DNA of 64,000 nucleotides. Origin: JAITWN01 sp964388175 (GTDB lineage Bacteria; Pseudomonadota; Gammaproteobacteria; SZUA-140). Shown piece by piece: positions 44,831 to 53,802 of the stretch (its first letter is position 1; every line of letters begins with the position of its first letter). The notes below the pieces were generated by a model. It made no database searches. It worked only from the letters and a program-made list of their open reading frames with translations, and was not told the origin of the DNA. The stretch is taken from contig CAYLYS010000003.1 in the NCBI GenBank assembly GCA_964388175.1, positions 1 to 64,000 of the forward strand, in the 5' to 3' direction. Made by a program: the position numbers and the translations under genes.

Positions 44831-45415
44831 TCAGCGCGGTGTGCGGACTGACGCGCGATGGCCGTTGACGCCTGGCTTTGACAGGGCCGGCGCCTCGGCT
44901 TCCTGTGCGTCGGGCGTCCGGCGACTTTTCTGCCGGCACTTGTGGCAATCGTCCGTTTCGATGGTCAGACAGCGCTGCGGCTCGTCCGGATGGGCGCAGC
45001 CGGTGAACCGGCGTATTTGTTCCAACAGTGCTGCATCCTGAAAGGCGGTGCCGTGTCCGCAGCGACGGCAGAGCAGGCGGTGTGCGGGCGTGCTCTGCTG
45101 GCCCGAGCGCGCGTAGAGAATCGAGTACACGGTCTTGACGCCGGTAAGGCCGGGTATCCATTCGCGCACGAGCAGGCCTGCCGATTCGAAATCACCCAGC
45201 ACACGGTAGATGGTCGCTATGCTGAGGCTCGTGCCACCGGCAAGCAGATTCATGAACACATCACTGGCCGAGACGGGGCCGGACATGGCTTCGACTGTCC
45301 GCAGAATGCTGACCCGCGTTGCCGTCGGGCGCAGCCGGACGTCGCGCAGCCGTTCGGCCGGGTTGAGAAGCGCTTCGCGAGGGCGCAGTGACAACGCGGC
45401 GTGAGGTGACTTCAT
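44831..45415 (-). CDS. Fur-family transcriptional regulator
   Basis: 194 residues, longer than most Fur proteins (about 140-160) owing to a basic C-terminal tail. The winged helix has LRPTATRVSILRTVEAM and SLSIATIYRVLGDFESAGLL; the dimer domain shows HRLLCRRCGHG and a second pair CHKCRQK, like Zur/Fur structural zinc cysteines. The usual HHxH metal stretch before the first pair is reduced to one His, so the sensed metal is uncertain. AAGGAGA before the ATG at 45415. Last gene of the iron cluster. Confidence 0.88.
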   Translation of the reverse strand: MKSPHAALSLRPREALLNPAERLRDVRLRPTATRVSILRTVEAMSGPVSASDVFMNLLAGGTSLSIATIYRVLGDFESAGLLVREWIPGLTGVKTVYSILYARSGQQSTPAHRLLCRRCGHGTAFQDAALLEQIRRFTGCAHPDEPQRCLTIETDDCHKCRQKSRRTPDAQEAEAPALSKPGVNGHRASVRTPR

Positions 45416-45491
45416 GTCGGATTCTCCTTGCGTTTTACTGCGGTGCCCGTATCGAAGCCCGGTGCTGTCGGGTGAGGAGAGTCTGCGCCGG

Positions 45492-45839
45492 TCAGGCAGT
45501 GAGGTACACGGAGCATAGCAGTGATAAGACGAAGCTGACCGCCGCCACGGTGAGCGCAATCCGCTCCTGATAGGAAATCAGCAGGATCCACAGGCCGGTG
45601 ACCGCCGTCAGCACGCCGAACCAGGCGACGGGTCCGAGCGCCGCTCCCCAGGCCATGATGCTGTATACGAGCGCCAGCGCCAGCAGCAGCCATCCCGAGC
45701 CGCGCAGCAGCCACTGCGGCAGGACGCCCGGCGCGCGCTGCAACAGTTGCCGGTAGTGGCGTTCCATGGACAGACACAGTGCCGCCATGCCGGCATGGAG
45801 CGCGCTGATGATTGCGACGACCAGCACCAGTTTGCTCAT
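45492..45839 (-). CDS. DUF3325-family membrane protein
   Basis: 115 residues with four hydrophobic helices; MERHYRQLL near residue 25 is the family's conserved polar loop. DUF3325 proteins sit in siderophore-receptor clusters with PepSY and DUF3649 proteins, as here. Its start overlaps the PepSY gene stop by 4 bases. The exact role is unknown; a part in periplasmic or cytosolic iron release is the usual guess. Confidence 0.8.
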   Translation of the reverse strand: MSKLVLVVAIISALHAGMAALCLSMERHYRQLLQRAPGVLPQWLLRGSGWLLLALALVYSIMAWGAALGPVAWFGVLTAVTGLWILLISYQERIALTVAAVSFVLSLLCSVYLTA

Positions 45840-47863
45840 GCATGCCCCTTCGCGAGATCATCGGCTCCGATCCGCGCACCGATGGAGATCTCAGCGATCT
45901 CGGCGGTATTGCCGGTGTCGGCGCCCGGGGATTGCGCCGGTTTGCGCTGTGCCGCAACCATTCTGATGTGGACCTTCCATGCTGCCCAGGCGAACATCAG
46001 TCCCAGGGCGATGAAGACCGCCTCGATGCTGACCAGGATCCAGTCGCCGCTGGACAGGGTGGTCAGAAGATGACGGTCGGTGGTGATGAAGTTCAATACC
46101 GGCAGCAGCAGATAGGCGGCCGCGGCGAGGAACAGCACTTCGCGCCATGTCTGCATGACCGGTCTGAACAGGGCATAGATGAGCATCAGCAGCCAGGCAA
46201 TGAACAGGCTGTTTATTTCCCAGGCTGCGCGGTCTTCCAGATCCACCGGCAGCAAACGGTTCGACCAGAAATAGACGGCAAGGGCAAAAGGGAGGCCCGC
46301 CACGGCGACCACGTTGAGTCTTTCGACCAGCATGTGCCCGAAGTGCCACGTCCCCCTGGCGTGCTTGGGGCGGCGCTTCACCGTCCACAGGACGAGACCG
46401 GTGGCGATCATCGCCGATCCCAGGATGCCGGACACGAAGTACAGCCAGCGGGTGAGGGGCCTGGCGAACTGTCCTTCGTGCAGCCCGAGCATGGAGCGGC
46501 CGAATACGTCGGTCGCCGGCGTGTCCTGATTCGAAGAGATCATGCGTTCGCCGGTAACGGCATTGTATTGAGCGTTGGTTCCGCGTCCGCGGATCGTATC
46601 GATATTCGCACGCGCCAGTTGCAGCCTGGCCGGGGCCGAATCGCTCGCGGCCGTGATCGTGACGGCGCGGATTTCCTGATGGCCCCATTCGCTCTCCACC
46701 TGACGCACGATGGAGGAGAGATCGGCGAACGAGGCGGCCTGCCGATGCACCGGGTTTATTGCCGCGGGCTCCTGATTTCCCGCCTGGCCTCTTCCCTGAT
46801 TTGCGCCGCCCGCGTTATTGCCGCGGCCGGCTCTTTCAGCAGGCTGATCTGCCGAACGCTCGCCGCCGGCGCTGCGCTCATTGCGGCCGGTCTGATTCCG
46901 TTCGCCCGCGCCGGATCTTTCCATGCCCATTCCTTCACGACCCGCGCCTTCACGGCCAGTTCCTTCTCGACCCATTCCTCCGCGTGCCGGCGGATCGGCG
47001 ACACTTTCATCGCCGGTTGCATCTGCATTCGCAGACGCGTTGTTCCCGCCGCGCCCACCACCGCCGCCACCACCGACGGTACGGCCGACGAGCCGGGTGC
47101 TGCCGATCTGGGAACTCAATTCCGCGTAGTATGTCCGCTGGTCTTCGGCATCGAATCCGTAGGTCAGCGGCACGCCGAGCGGCATATAGGCGTACATGAA
47201 GAACAGCAGACCGCTGTAAGTGATCATCAGATAGAAGGGTAGTGCGAGCACGCCGAGCACGTTGTGCGCATCGAGCCAGGAGCGCCGTCCTTTCGCCGCC
47301 CTGAAGGTGAAAAAATCCTTGAAGATCTTCTTGTGCGTGATGACGCCGGTGACGATGGCGATCAGCATGAGCATGGTGCAAATGCCGACGATGCGAATTG
47401 CCCAGTCGAAGGGAATGTAGTGGAGGGCATAGTGCATCCGTACCAGGGCACGGCCGCCGGCCGTCGCGCGCGGCTCTGCGCCCGGTTCCACCACCTCGCC
47501 CGTGGCGGTATCCAGAATGACGCCTTCCGTTCTGCCGCGATTCTGGCCCGGTTCAGGCGCCAGACTCCAATTGGCCGTCAATTGATTGCCGCTGCGGCCG
47601 GTGTTGATGAGGTTGACGGTCCAGCTCGATGACTGCTGGCTTGCCGGATTGGCGAGCAGATGCCGGTACGCGATGTCGAACTGATCGGCGTTGCTCATCG
47701 CATTGCTGGCGCGCATCGGCTGCTCCGGCTGCATCCAGCGCGTGATCTCGCGATTGGCGTAGCTGGCCGTCCCGGTCACGAAGACGAACAGCAGTATCCA
47801 GCCGACGACCAGTCCGGTCCAGGTATGCAGCCACGCCATGCACTGGCGGAAACCTTCCTTCAT
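45836..47863 (-). CDS. PepSY-associated membrane protein, putative ferric-siderophore reductase
   Basis: 675-residue inner-membrane protein of the PepSY_TM family: helix 1 after MKEGFRQCMAWLHTWTGLVVGW, conserved WLDAHNVLGVLALPFYLMITYSG, and a C-terminal set of helices with RPLTRWLYFVSGILGSAMIATGL. Relatives such as FoxB and FegB-type proteins reduce ferric siderophores. About residues 285-390 are a Gly/Arg/Glu/Asn-rich insert (GREG repeats) not expected in the family. ATG 47863 aligns with relatives; the frame is open further 5'. Confidence 0.88.
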   Translation of the reverse strand: MKEGFRQCMAWLHTWTGLVVGWILLFVFVTGTASYANREITRWMQPEQPMRASNAMSNADQFDIAYRHLLANPASQQSSSWTVNLINTGRSGNQLTANWSLAPEPGQNRGRTEGVILDTATGEVVEPGAEPRATAGGRALVRMHYALHYIPFDWAIRIVGICTMLMLIAIVTGVITHKKIFKDFFTFRAAKGRRSWLDAHNVLGVLALPFYLMITYSGLLFFMYAYMPLGVPLTYGFDAEDQRTYYAELSSQIGSTRLVGRTVGGGGGGGRGGNNASANADATGDESVADPPARGGMGREGTGREGAGREGMGMERSGAGERNQTGRNERSAGGERSADQPAERAGRGNNAGGANQGRGQAGNQEPAAINPVHRQAASFADLSSIVRQVESEWGHQEIRAVTITAASDSAPARLQLARANIDTIRGRGTNAQYNAVTGERMISSNQDTPATDVFGRSMLGLHEGQFARPLTRWLYFVSGILGSAMIATGLVLWTVKRRPKHARGTWHFGHMLVERLNVVAVAGLPFALAVYFWSNRLLPVDLEDRAAWEINSLFIAWLLMLIYALFRPVMQTWREVLFLAAAAYLLLPVLNFITTDRHLLTTLSSGDWILVSIEAVFIALGLMFAWAAWKVHIRMVAAQRKPAQSPGADTGNTAEIAEISIGARIGADDLAKGHA
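46932..46976. repeat. 15-bp imperfect tandem repeat, 3 units, in the PepSY gene
   Basis: CCTTCACGACCCGCG, CCTTCACGGCCAGTT and CCTTCTCGACCCATT in tandem; on the coding strand they give GREG-type pentapeptides in the low-complexity insert. Confidence 0.7.
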
Positions 47864-47871
47864 GACGACCT

Positions 47872-48216
47872 CTATGGTTTGAGCAACAGCGCCAGCAGTG
47901 CCAGCGCGATGACGGTTGCAGCGGTTCCGACCCAGGCGCGGGTAGCGCTCGCCGCGGTGAATACCCACAGCACCGCGATCAGCCAGACGGTGAAGCTGAA
48001 CAGCATGGCGCCGTAGGTGGCCAGTTCATTGGGGCCGGGCAATATGCCGGTGATCACGGGCACGCTCAGGCCGGCGATCAGAAACCCGCCGACCGCGGCA
48101 GCCAGGACACGGGAAAAGACCGCCCAGCGATGGCGCGCGCCATCGGACAAAGTGCGGGATCCGGGTATTTTCATCAGCGCCGGCATACCAGGCGCGCCTG
48201 CGCGTTTACTGTTCAT
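47872..48216 (-). CDS. DUF3649-family membrane protein
   Basis: 114 residues with a cytosolic start and three helices: WAVFSRVLAAAVGGFLIAGL, ATYGAMLFSFTVWLIAVLWVF and a last one at the end. This fits DUF3649, found with PepSY and DUF3325 genes in iron-uptake clusters. Its first 11 bases overlap the siderophore-binding gene's end, and the PepSY gene follows after 8 bases. Confidence 0.8.
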   Translation of the reverse strand: MNSKRAGAPGMPALMKIPGSRTLSDGARHRWAVFSRVLAAAVGGFLIAGLSVPVITGILPGPNELATYGAMLFSFTVWLIAVLWVFTAASATRAWVGTAATVIALALLALLLKP

Positions 48217-49285
48217 GCTGATCGAATGCCGCCTGGATCTGCCGGATGCTCTGCTGCAGCAGACCCAGACCGCCGGCCATCAGGTACCAGGGGCCGTTCT
48301 GATCCAGATAAATCACTCGTCCTTGCTGCCATGCCTTGCTGTTGGCGATGGCGGGCGTGGCGGCCATCGCTTCCGCCGCCTTGGCATCGCCGAAGGCGGC
48401 ATTGCGGTCGACCACGAACAGCCAGTCGGGTTCGCGCGCCATCACGTCGGCCAGGTACTTCGCTTCGGCTTGCTGGCGTGCTTTCTGCGCCGCTTCGGCG
48501 GCGGCCTTGGCGGCGGGATCGTTCTCGTCCACAGTGACAGCAGCCGGTGGCCGGCCGCTGCTCAGGCCGCCGGCGCCATCGGTCGGCGTCAGAACGGGGC
48601 GGATGCCGACCACGTCGTAGATCAGGCCGAAGCGGGCGTCGAATTGCTGGGGCATGACGCGGTTGCCGACGGCGAACAGCACCAGCCCCGTACCCTGTTT
48701 GGCGGCGCTCTCGCGCAGTGCGCGCATGCTGGCCAGCAGTTCGTAGGCTTTCTCGCCCGCCTGCTTTTCCTGTCCGAAGGCCGCACCCAAGGTCAGGATG
48801 TTCTGCACCACGCTGTCGACGAAGCTGGTGTTGCTGACCGACAGATCGATGGTGGGGGCGACCTCTTTCATGGTCTTGAATGCATTTTGGTCGGTGACGA
48901 CGACGAGATCGGGCCCGAACGCCTTGATCTGGGCGAGTTGGGAATTGCCTTCACTTTCCTGGGAGGAGCGGCCGCCGCCGCTGATCTTCACGTATTTGTC
49001 CTGGGCATATTGCTCGAGCAGATGTGCGGGCCAGCGCGTGGTCGAATCGCCGGCAGGCAGCGCGGGGACGGCCGCCGCTTCGATGCCGAGGGCATCCAGC
49101 GTATCCAGGGCGGCCAGGCCGAGGACGGCGACCTTCCTGGGTGTGGCCGGGATTTCGGTGGTGCCCTGGGCATGCGTGACCTGGCGTGCTTCGGCCGCGT
49201 GCAGGGAGGGGAAGGCGATGCCGCCCAGCAAGGCGATGCCCGCGGTCAGGGCCGCAGCAAGCGCGGGACGGGATGGAATAATCAT
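48206..49285 (-). CDS. siderophore ABC transporter substrate-binding protein (CeuE/FatB/YclQ type)
   Basis: 359-residue periplasmic protein: signal peptide (ALTAGIALLGGIAFPSLHAA), then a type III binding fold with RKVAVLGLAALDTLDALGIE, APTIDLSVSNTSFVDSVVQN, RFGLIYDVVGIRP, PDWLFVVDRNAAFG and GRVIYLDQNGPWYLMAGGL, as in CeuE and YclQ. About residues 235-290 hold an Ala/Gln/Lys-rich insert. No lipobox, so it is soluble. No permease or ATPase gene is adjacent, which leaves it without visible partners. CCAGGAG before ATG 49285. Confidence 0.88.
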   Translation of the reverse strand: MIIPSRPALAAALTAGIALLGGIAFPSLHAAEARQVTHAQGTTEIPATPRKVAVLGLAALDTLDALGIEAAAVPALPAGDSTTRWPAHLLEQYAQDKYVKISGGGRSSQESEGNSQLAQIKAFGPDLVVVTDQNAFKTMKEVAPTIDLSVSNTSFVDSVVQNILTLGAAFGQEKQAGEKAYELLASMRALRESAAKQGTGLVLFAVGNRVMPQQFDARFGLIYDVVGIRPVLTPTDGAGGLSSGRPPAAVTVDENDPAAKAAAEAAQKARQQAEAKYLADVMAREPDWLFVVDRNAAFGDAKAAEAMAATPAIANSKAWQQGRVIYLDQNGPWYLMAGGLGLLQQSIRQIQAAFDQHEQ

Positions 49286-49331
49286 GGGAATGCTCCTGGG
49301 AGACGAGGTTGGGAATCTGGTGGACACGGGA

Positions 49332-50771
49332 TCAGCGCAGGGCGGCCAGCCACTGCAGGCGGCGGACGTCGCCGGTTTTGCCGCGCGGCGCCGGTATGGC
49401 CGAGCCGATGGCGGCCGCGGCCAGAATGGATCCGTTGAAAGGCGGATCCTGGCGGGCCAGCGCCGCATTGAGGCGCTGCGCGATTTCGCGGGTTGCGGCC
49501 GCGGCAGCGTCGTCTGGCACGTGATCGGGGCGCAGGAACTGCAGCCATCCTGCCCAGGCCAGCATCTGCAGCGCCTGGCCGACGAATGCCGGCTGCTCCG
49601 CGTAAACGGGCAGGGCGGCCAGCTCGGCATGGCTGCGTGGGCCATCCTGCAATGCCGCGAGCAAGGGGGCGACGTCGGCCATCGGCAGCTTCACCGGGCC
49701 GATACGCGATTCGAGCGTCAGCGTGCCGCCGGTTGATACGCTGGTCGATACGCTGGTCGATACCGGGGCTGCGGGCGCGGCGGGCAGCAGGCAGACGCGC
49801 TGTGCCCGCTGCGCTGCGTGGTGTGCGTCGTCCGGCAGCAGATTGCCGTCGGGATGGCGGCGCTGATAGAGATCGCAGCGCTGGGTCTGGTAGCGCGCGA
49901 GATCCTTGAAAGTCTCTACCGCCGCCGCGTCGGCGCCGCCGCGGCGCAGTTCTTCCAGCAGGGCCAGCATGCCCGGAGGCAGTGACGCCGCATCGATATT
50001 TTCATGAGGTATGGCGCTGCCGGCGTATTCGCAGTCGGCGTTGGCGAAGTCCGCCATCACGTCGGCGACGTGCAGCACATCCCAGTGTTCGTTGAGGTAC
50101 TCATGGGCGAGGAAAGCGGCGTTGACCTCGTCCAGGGCGCGATCGTCCTGCAGCGTGCGCGGATGCTCCTGGAAGTAGCCGGCGCCGGCGTCCGCCATGC
50201 GCTGCAGCAGGGACAGGCCGGAGCGGACCCTGTCAGTGCTGGACCCCGGCAGGTTTTGCGTGGCCATGCGCATCAGGCTGCGCGCGGCGGCGAACGAGGC
50301 CGAGCCGGGATGACTGAGATAGGAAACGTAAAGCACACCGCCGGGTTTGAGCTTGCGCGCGGCAATGCCTTGTATGGCCGCTCTGGCAGCGGTGTCGATC
50401 CATGAATAGACGCCGTGCATCACGAGGAAGTCACAGCGGGGAATCCGTTCGTCCGCAGCCGCAATCACCTGGTCGAAGTCCAGGCAGTGGAAGCCGGCAT
50501 TGCAGATGCCGGTCGATTCGGCCAGCGCATTTGCCTGCTCGATGGCGGCGGCATTGATGTCGATGCCGATGAAGCGGCCGAGCGGATTGGTGGCGGCGGC
50601 CACCAGGGTACCCAGACCCGAACCGCATCCCAGCTCAAGCCAGGTATACGGTCGGGTCGGGTCAGGTATGCGACGGCCAAGGGCTGTGAGGACCGACGCC
50701 ATCCACACCGGCATGGTTTCACGGTGAAAATGCCGGGGATAGGCAACGTCGGTGATATAGCCCTTGTGCAT
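49332..50771 (-). CDS. class I SAM-dependent methyltransferase with regulatory domain
   Basis: 479 residues: methyltransferase fold with the SAM loop LELGCGSGLGTLVAAA near residue 45 and GIDINAAAIEQAN, then a domain like MethyTransf_Reg (PF10119, about 215-310) and a C-terminal winged-helix-like region. A 12-base repeat codes VSTSVSTSVSTG near residue 345. It lies between a FepA-like receptor and a siderophore-binding protein, so the substrate could be a siderophore or a cluster protein, but nothing in the sequence tells which. Confidence 0.82.
   Translation of the reverse strand: MHKGYITDVAYPRHFHRETMPVWMASVLTALGRRIPDPTRPYTWLELGCGSGLGTLVAAATNPLGRFIGIDINAAAIEQANALAESTGICNAGFHCLDFDQVIAAADERIPRCDFLVMHGVYSWIDTAARAAIQGIAARKLKPGGVLYVSYLSHPGSASFAAARSLMRMATQNLPGSSTDRVRSGLSLLQRMADAGAGYFQEHPRTLQDDRALDEVNAAFLAHEYLNEHWDVLHVADVMADFANADCEYAGSAIPHENIDAASLPPGMLALLEELRRGGADAAAVETFKDLARYQTQRCDLYQRRHPDGNLLPDDAHHAAQRAQRVCLLPAAPAAPVSTSVSTSVSTGGTLTLESRIGPVKLPMADVAPLLAALQDGPRSHAELAALPVYAEQPAFVGQALQMLAWAGWLQFLRPDHVPDDAAAAATREIAQRLNAALARQDPPFNGSILAAAAIGSAIPAPRGKTGDVRRLQWLAALR
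49731..49766. repeat. 12-bp imperfect tandem repeat, 3 units, in the methyltransferase gene
   Basis: GGTTGATACGCT, GGTCGATACGCT, GGTCGATACCGG in tandem; the product is VSTx three times in a Pro/Ala linker. Confidence 0.85.
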
Positions 50772-50780
50772 ATGCTGCCG

Positions 50781-53114
50781 TCAGAACGAGGCCGTGTAGG
50801 TGACGTAGTAGGCGCGCCCCGGTTCGTTATAGGTCAGCGCGCCGGCGCCCGTGGTGATCACCCGGTCTTCCAGCGGTCCGGCGGCGACGTTTGCCGATGC
50901 CAGGCGCGCGGCGCGCTTGATCTCACGGTCGAACAGGTTGCTGACGCCGAAGCCGACACGATGGTGACGGTTGAATTCCCAGGTGCCGTTGAGCCCGACC
51001 AGTACGTAGGAAGGACGCTCGCGCACCGCAAGTCCGGTCATGGGATAACCGTGGTAGCTCACCGTGCGCGGCGTGCGGCGGCCGTAGAGCGTGCTCGTCA
51101 GCTGCATCGAAAAGCTTTCCGTGGTGCGCCAGAACAGCGAGCTGTTGAGTGTGTATTTCGGGATGATGGACAGTGGCTGGCCGGTTTCCGTGCTGTGGTT
51201 CTTCAGCATCCAGGTGATGTTGTTGTAGAACTTCAGCCGGTTTCCGTTCGTGCCGAGCAGCGGCACGTTGAAGCTGCCCTCGAAGCCTTCGACCAAGGCC
51301 TTGCCGCCGTTCTTCCACTGGAAGTTGGCGGGACTGTCTATCACGCCGTCTTCCAGGTCTGCCAGGAGATCCTGTATCGACACCGGGGAGTCCGCGACGA
51401 TGCGGTTCTTGTAGTCGTTGCGGAAGTAAGCGAGGCTGCTGTCCCAGCCGTTCGGGCCGTTCCAGGCCACACCGATTTCCTTGTTGACGCTGGTTTCCGC
51501 ATCCAGGTCGGGGTTGCCGCTGACGCCGCAATCGTAATCGTCGCCGCTGATCAGGCCCAGATCGTTGCCGTTGTACGGGCAGGCGCCGCCGAGATTAGAC
51601 AGGTAGCTCGGCGCGGTCTGGTAGAGCGTGGGTGCCTTGAACACGCGCGCGATACCGCCCTTGAGAGAAAAACCGCCGCCGAGCTCATAGAAGGCATTGA
51701 AGCTGGGTGACCAGTTGTTGCCGAACTGGCTGTGATGATCGAAGCGGATGCCCGGGATCAGCATCAGCGACTGGCCGACGGCGATGCTGTCTTCCAGATA
51801 AAAGGCGATGGTGTCGTTTTTTATTTCGACGAAACCATCGCCGCCGGGTGTCGAACCGGCGCCACCGCCCGCATTCTGCAGCAGCGCATTGTTGTCGAGC
51901 AGTTTCGTGCTGCGGAACTCGATACCGGTGGTGAGGATCTGGTCGAGGCTGCCGAGGCTCAGCGGCGTGTTCAGCTCACCGTTGACGAAGTAGTTGTCCA
52001 TGTCCGAGCGCTGCGTGTCGCCCTCGGTACCGCAGTTGGCCTCGCCCATGCCGCCCGCACCCTGGCGGCAGTTGATCGTGTCCGTGTTCTCGTACTGGAA
52101 GAGCAGGCGCGAACTGCCGAGGCTGTCCCACGTTCCGCGATGCGTCACAGCGGCATTGCGGCGATAGACGCGGCGGGTCTCGGCGCCTCTGTCGGCCCAT
52201 TCCTGCATCAGGGCGCTGGGGGTGGTATTGGCCGCTTCGCCTGCGTAGATGTTGCCCTGGCGGCTGAAGCCGGCCTCGAATTCCACGACCTGGTCGGGCG
52301 TCAGATCCCAGCGCAGCAGGCCGGTGGCGTCGCGGTTGCGGCGGCCTTCGCGGCCGGCGATCCAGTTGGGGTCGCCTTCGTCGGTGACGCCGTTGATGGT
52401 GGGCTCGTCACCGTCGGTCTTGGCCGCACTGCCGTACAGGCGGAACGACAGATCGCCGACAATCGGGCCGGCGAGATTGAAGCCCAGGCGGCGCGTGCCG
52501 TTTCCTTCCAGTTCGTCTTCCGGCTTGCTGGCATAGGCGGTGATGGAGCCGGAGAAGTCGCCGGTGGGCTTCTTGGTGATGATGTTGATCACACCACCTG
52601 AAGCGCCGGAGCCGTAGCGCGCGGCGGCCGGGCCGCGGATGATCTCGATGCGCTCGATCTGGTCGGCCGGCACCCAGTTGGTGTCGCCACCGGTGTCGCG
52701 GTCGCCGGTGCGGCGCGTGATGGCGCCCTGGCGCGACTGCACGGGTTTGCCGTCGATCAGGATCATGGTGTTTTCCGCACCCATGCCGCGGATGTCGATT
52801 TCGCGCTGATTGCCGTAGGCGCCGACCGAGCTGGCGCCGGAGAGGCTGATGCCGGGCTGGGTCATGAGGATCTCGGACAGATCGTTGGCGGGCGGACGAT
52901 ACTTGAGATCCTCTGCCGTGATGATCGAAACGCCCAGCGACTGCTTGAGTTCCTCCTCGGCGGTGTTGACCACGCGGAGTGTGGACAGGGTGACTTCGGG
53001 CGTTTCGTCCGCTATCGCGTCGATAGTTTGCGCGGCTACGGGCAGCATGGGGGTCAGTACCAGGCCGAGGGCGGCAGCCATCGGCTTCAGGCGGAAGACG
53101 TGTTGTTCTCGCAC
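50781..53114 (-). CDS. TonB-dependent siderophore receptor, FepA/PfeA type
   Basis: 777-residue outer-membrane receptor, likely for ferric catecholate siderophores such as enterobactin. Signal peptide with cut near PVAAQ; plug domain (about 45-185) with VSIITAEDLKYRPPANDLSE, QREIDIRGMGAENTMILIDG and TNWVPADQIERIEIIRGPAA, very like FepA; then the 22-strand barrel ending RAYYVTYTASF with C-terminal Phe. The GTG at 53114 is the start, with GGAG upstream. First gene of the iron cluster. Confidence 0.93.
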   Translation of the reverse strand: MREQHVFRLKPMAAALGLVLTPMLPVAAQTIDAIADETPEVTLSTLRVVNTAEEELKQSLGVSIITAEDLKYRPPANDLSEILMTQPGISLSGASSVGAYGNQREIDIRGMGAENTMILIDGKPVQSRQGAITRRTGDRDTGGDTNWVPADQIERIEIIRGPAAARYGSGASGGVINIITKKPTGDFSGSITAYASKPEDELEGNGTRRLGFNLAGPIVGDLSFRLYGSAAKTDGDEPTINGVTDEGDPNWIAGREGRRNRDATGLLRWDLTPDQVVEFEAGFSRQGNIYAGEAANTTPSALMQEWADRGAETRRVYRRNAAVTHRGTWDSLGSSRLLFQYENTDTINCRQGAGGMGEANCGTEGDTQRSDMDNYFVNGELNTPLSLGSLDQILTTGIEFRSTKLLDNNALLQNAGGGAGSTPGGDGFVEIKNDTIAFYLEDSIAVGQSLMLIPGIRFDHHSQFGNNWSPSFNAFYELGGGFSLKGGIARVFKAPTLYQTAPSYLSNLGGACPYNGNDLGLISGDDYDCGVSGNPDLDAETSVNKEIGVAWNGPNGWDSSLAYFRNDYKNRIVADSPVSIQDLLADLEDGVIDSPANFQWKNGGKALVEGFEGSFNVPLLGTNGNRLKFYNNITWMLKNHSTETGQPLSIIPKYTLNSSLFWRTTESFSMQLTSTLYGRRTPRTVSYHGYPMTGLAVRERPSYVLVGLNGTWEFNRHHRVGFGVSNLFDREIKRAARLASANVAAGPLEDRVITTGAGALTYNEPGRAYYVTYTASF

Positions 53115-53802
53115 AGAAATACTCTCCAGTAAGATTTTTAATAGTAGGTATGCGTTCGGGGCGCTCGCCGTGCATGAGGCCGGCGAGCAACACTCGACAA
53201 GGGCCCTCAGCGCGGGAGGCCTTCACCCGACTTCACGGAGTCGATGCTGTTGCGAATCATACCCATTCACATTCGCCGGAATATTTCAGCCTGTTACAGG
53301 GCAAGGGCGGATGTCGTGGGATACGGTCGGTGGGCGGCTCTCTTGCTGGCGTTGAGGGGAGAGAGACGGGATGCTGGCGTTATGGCGCCGCGGTATCGGT
53401 GCTCTTCATATGATCTGCGCCGACATCTTGGGGATGCGTTCGCGGCTCAGGTAGGGGATCCCGGCGCATCTTGTTGAAGTTTCTTTTCTGCATGAGAGAC
53501 AACTGTTGCATGACACTGCAACATTGCTCTGCCCTGGCAAAGCCAATGCTAAGCAGCAGTGCTGCAAAGTGAAGCACGTGCTATCTTGATACGAGCAGTT
53601 TTTGCATTGATGGAATAGCTGTCGTAGCCGCACCGCTTTTTATATTCGATCGTTTTATCTCGCGCTCGACCAGTACCCTGAAGGAGACGACTGAGCAATT
53701 GGTGTAAGTTCGGTTTTCGACGATAGCCATACTGGTTCTGGCCGTCAGCCAAAGCCAGTTGGTGGCGCATCTCCTATATCTGCAGATGGTCGTGAATCGG
53801 AA
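53115..53802. other. 688-bp gap between divergent fepA-like and cheBR-kinase genes
   Basis: No gene is supported. It holds the promoters of both flanking genes and one candidate operator (53252-53276); the half near 53.5 kb is less GC-rich than its surroundings. Confidence 0.5.
53252..53276 (-). promoter_or_regulatory. possible metalloregulator operator upstream of the fepA-like gene
   Basis: GCGAAT (53252-53257) and ATTCGC (53271-53276) are inverted arms 13 bases apart, 138 bases upstream of the receptor start, in an AT-richer patch. This would fit a Fur-type site in a GC-rich genome, but no full 19-base Fur box is seen. Confidence 0.3.
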
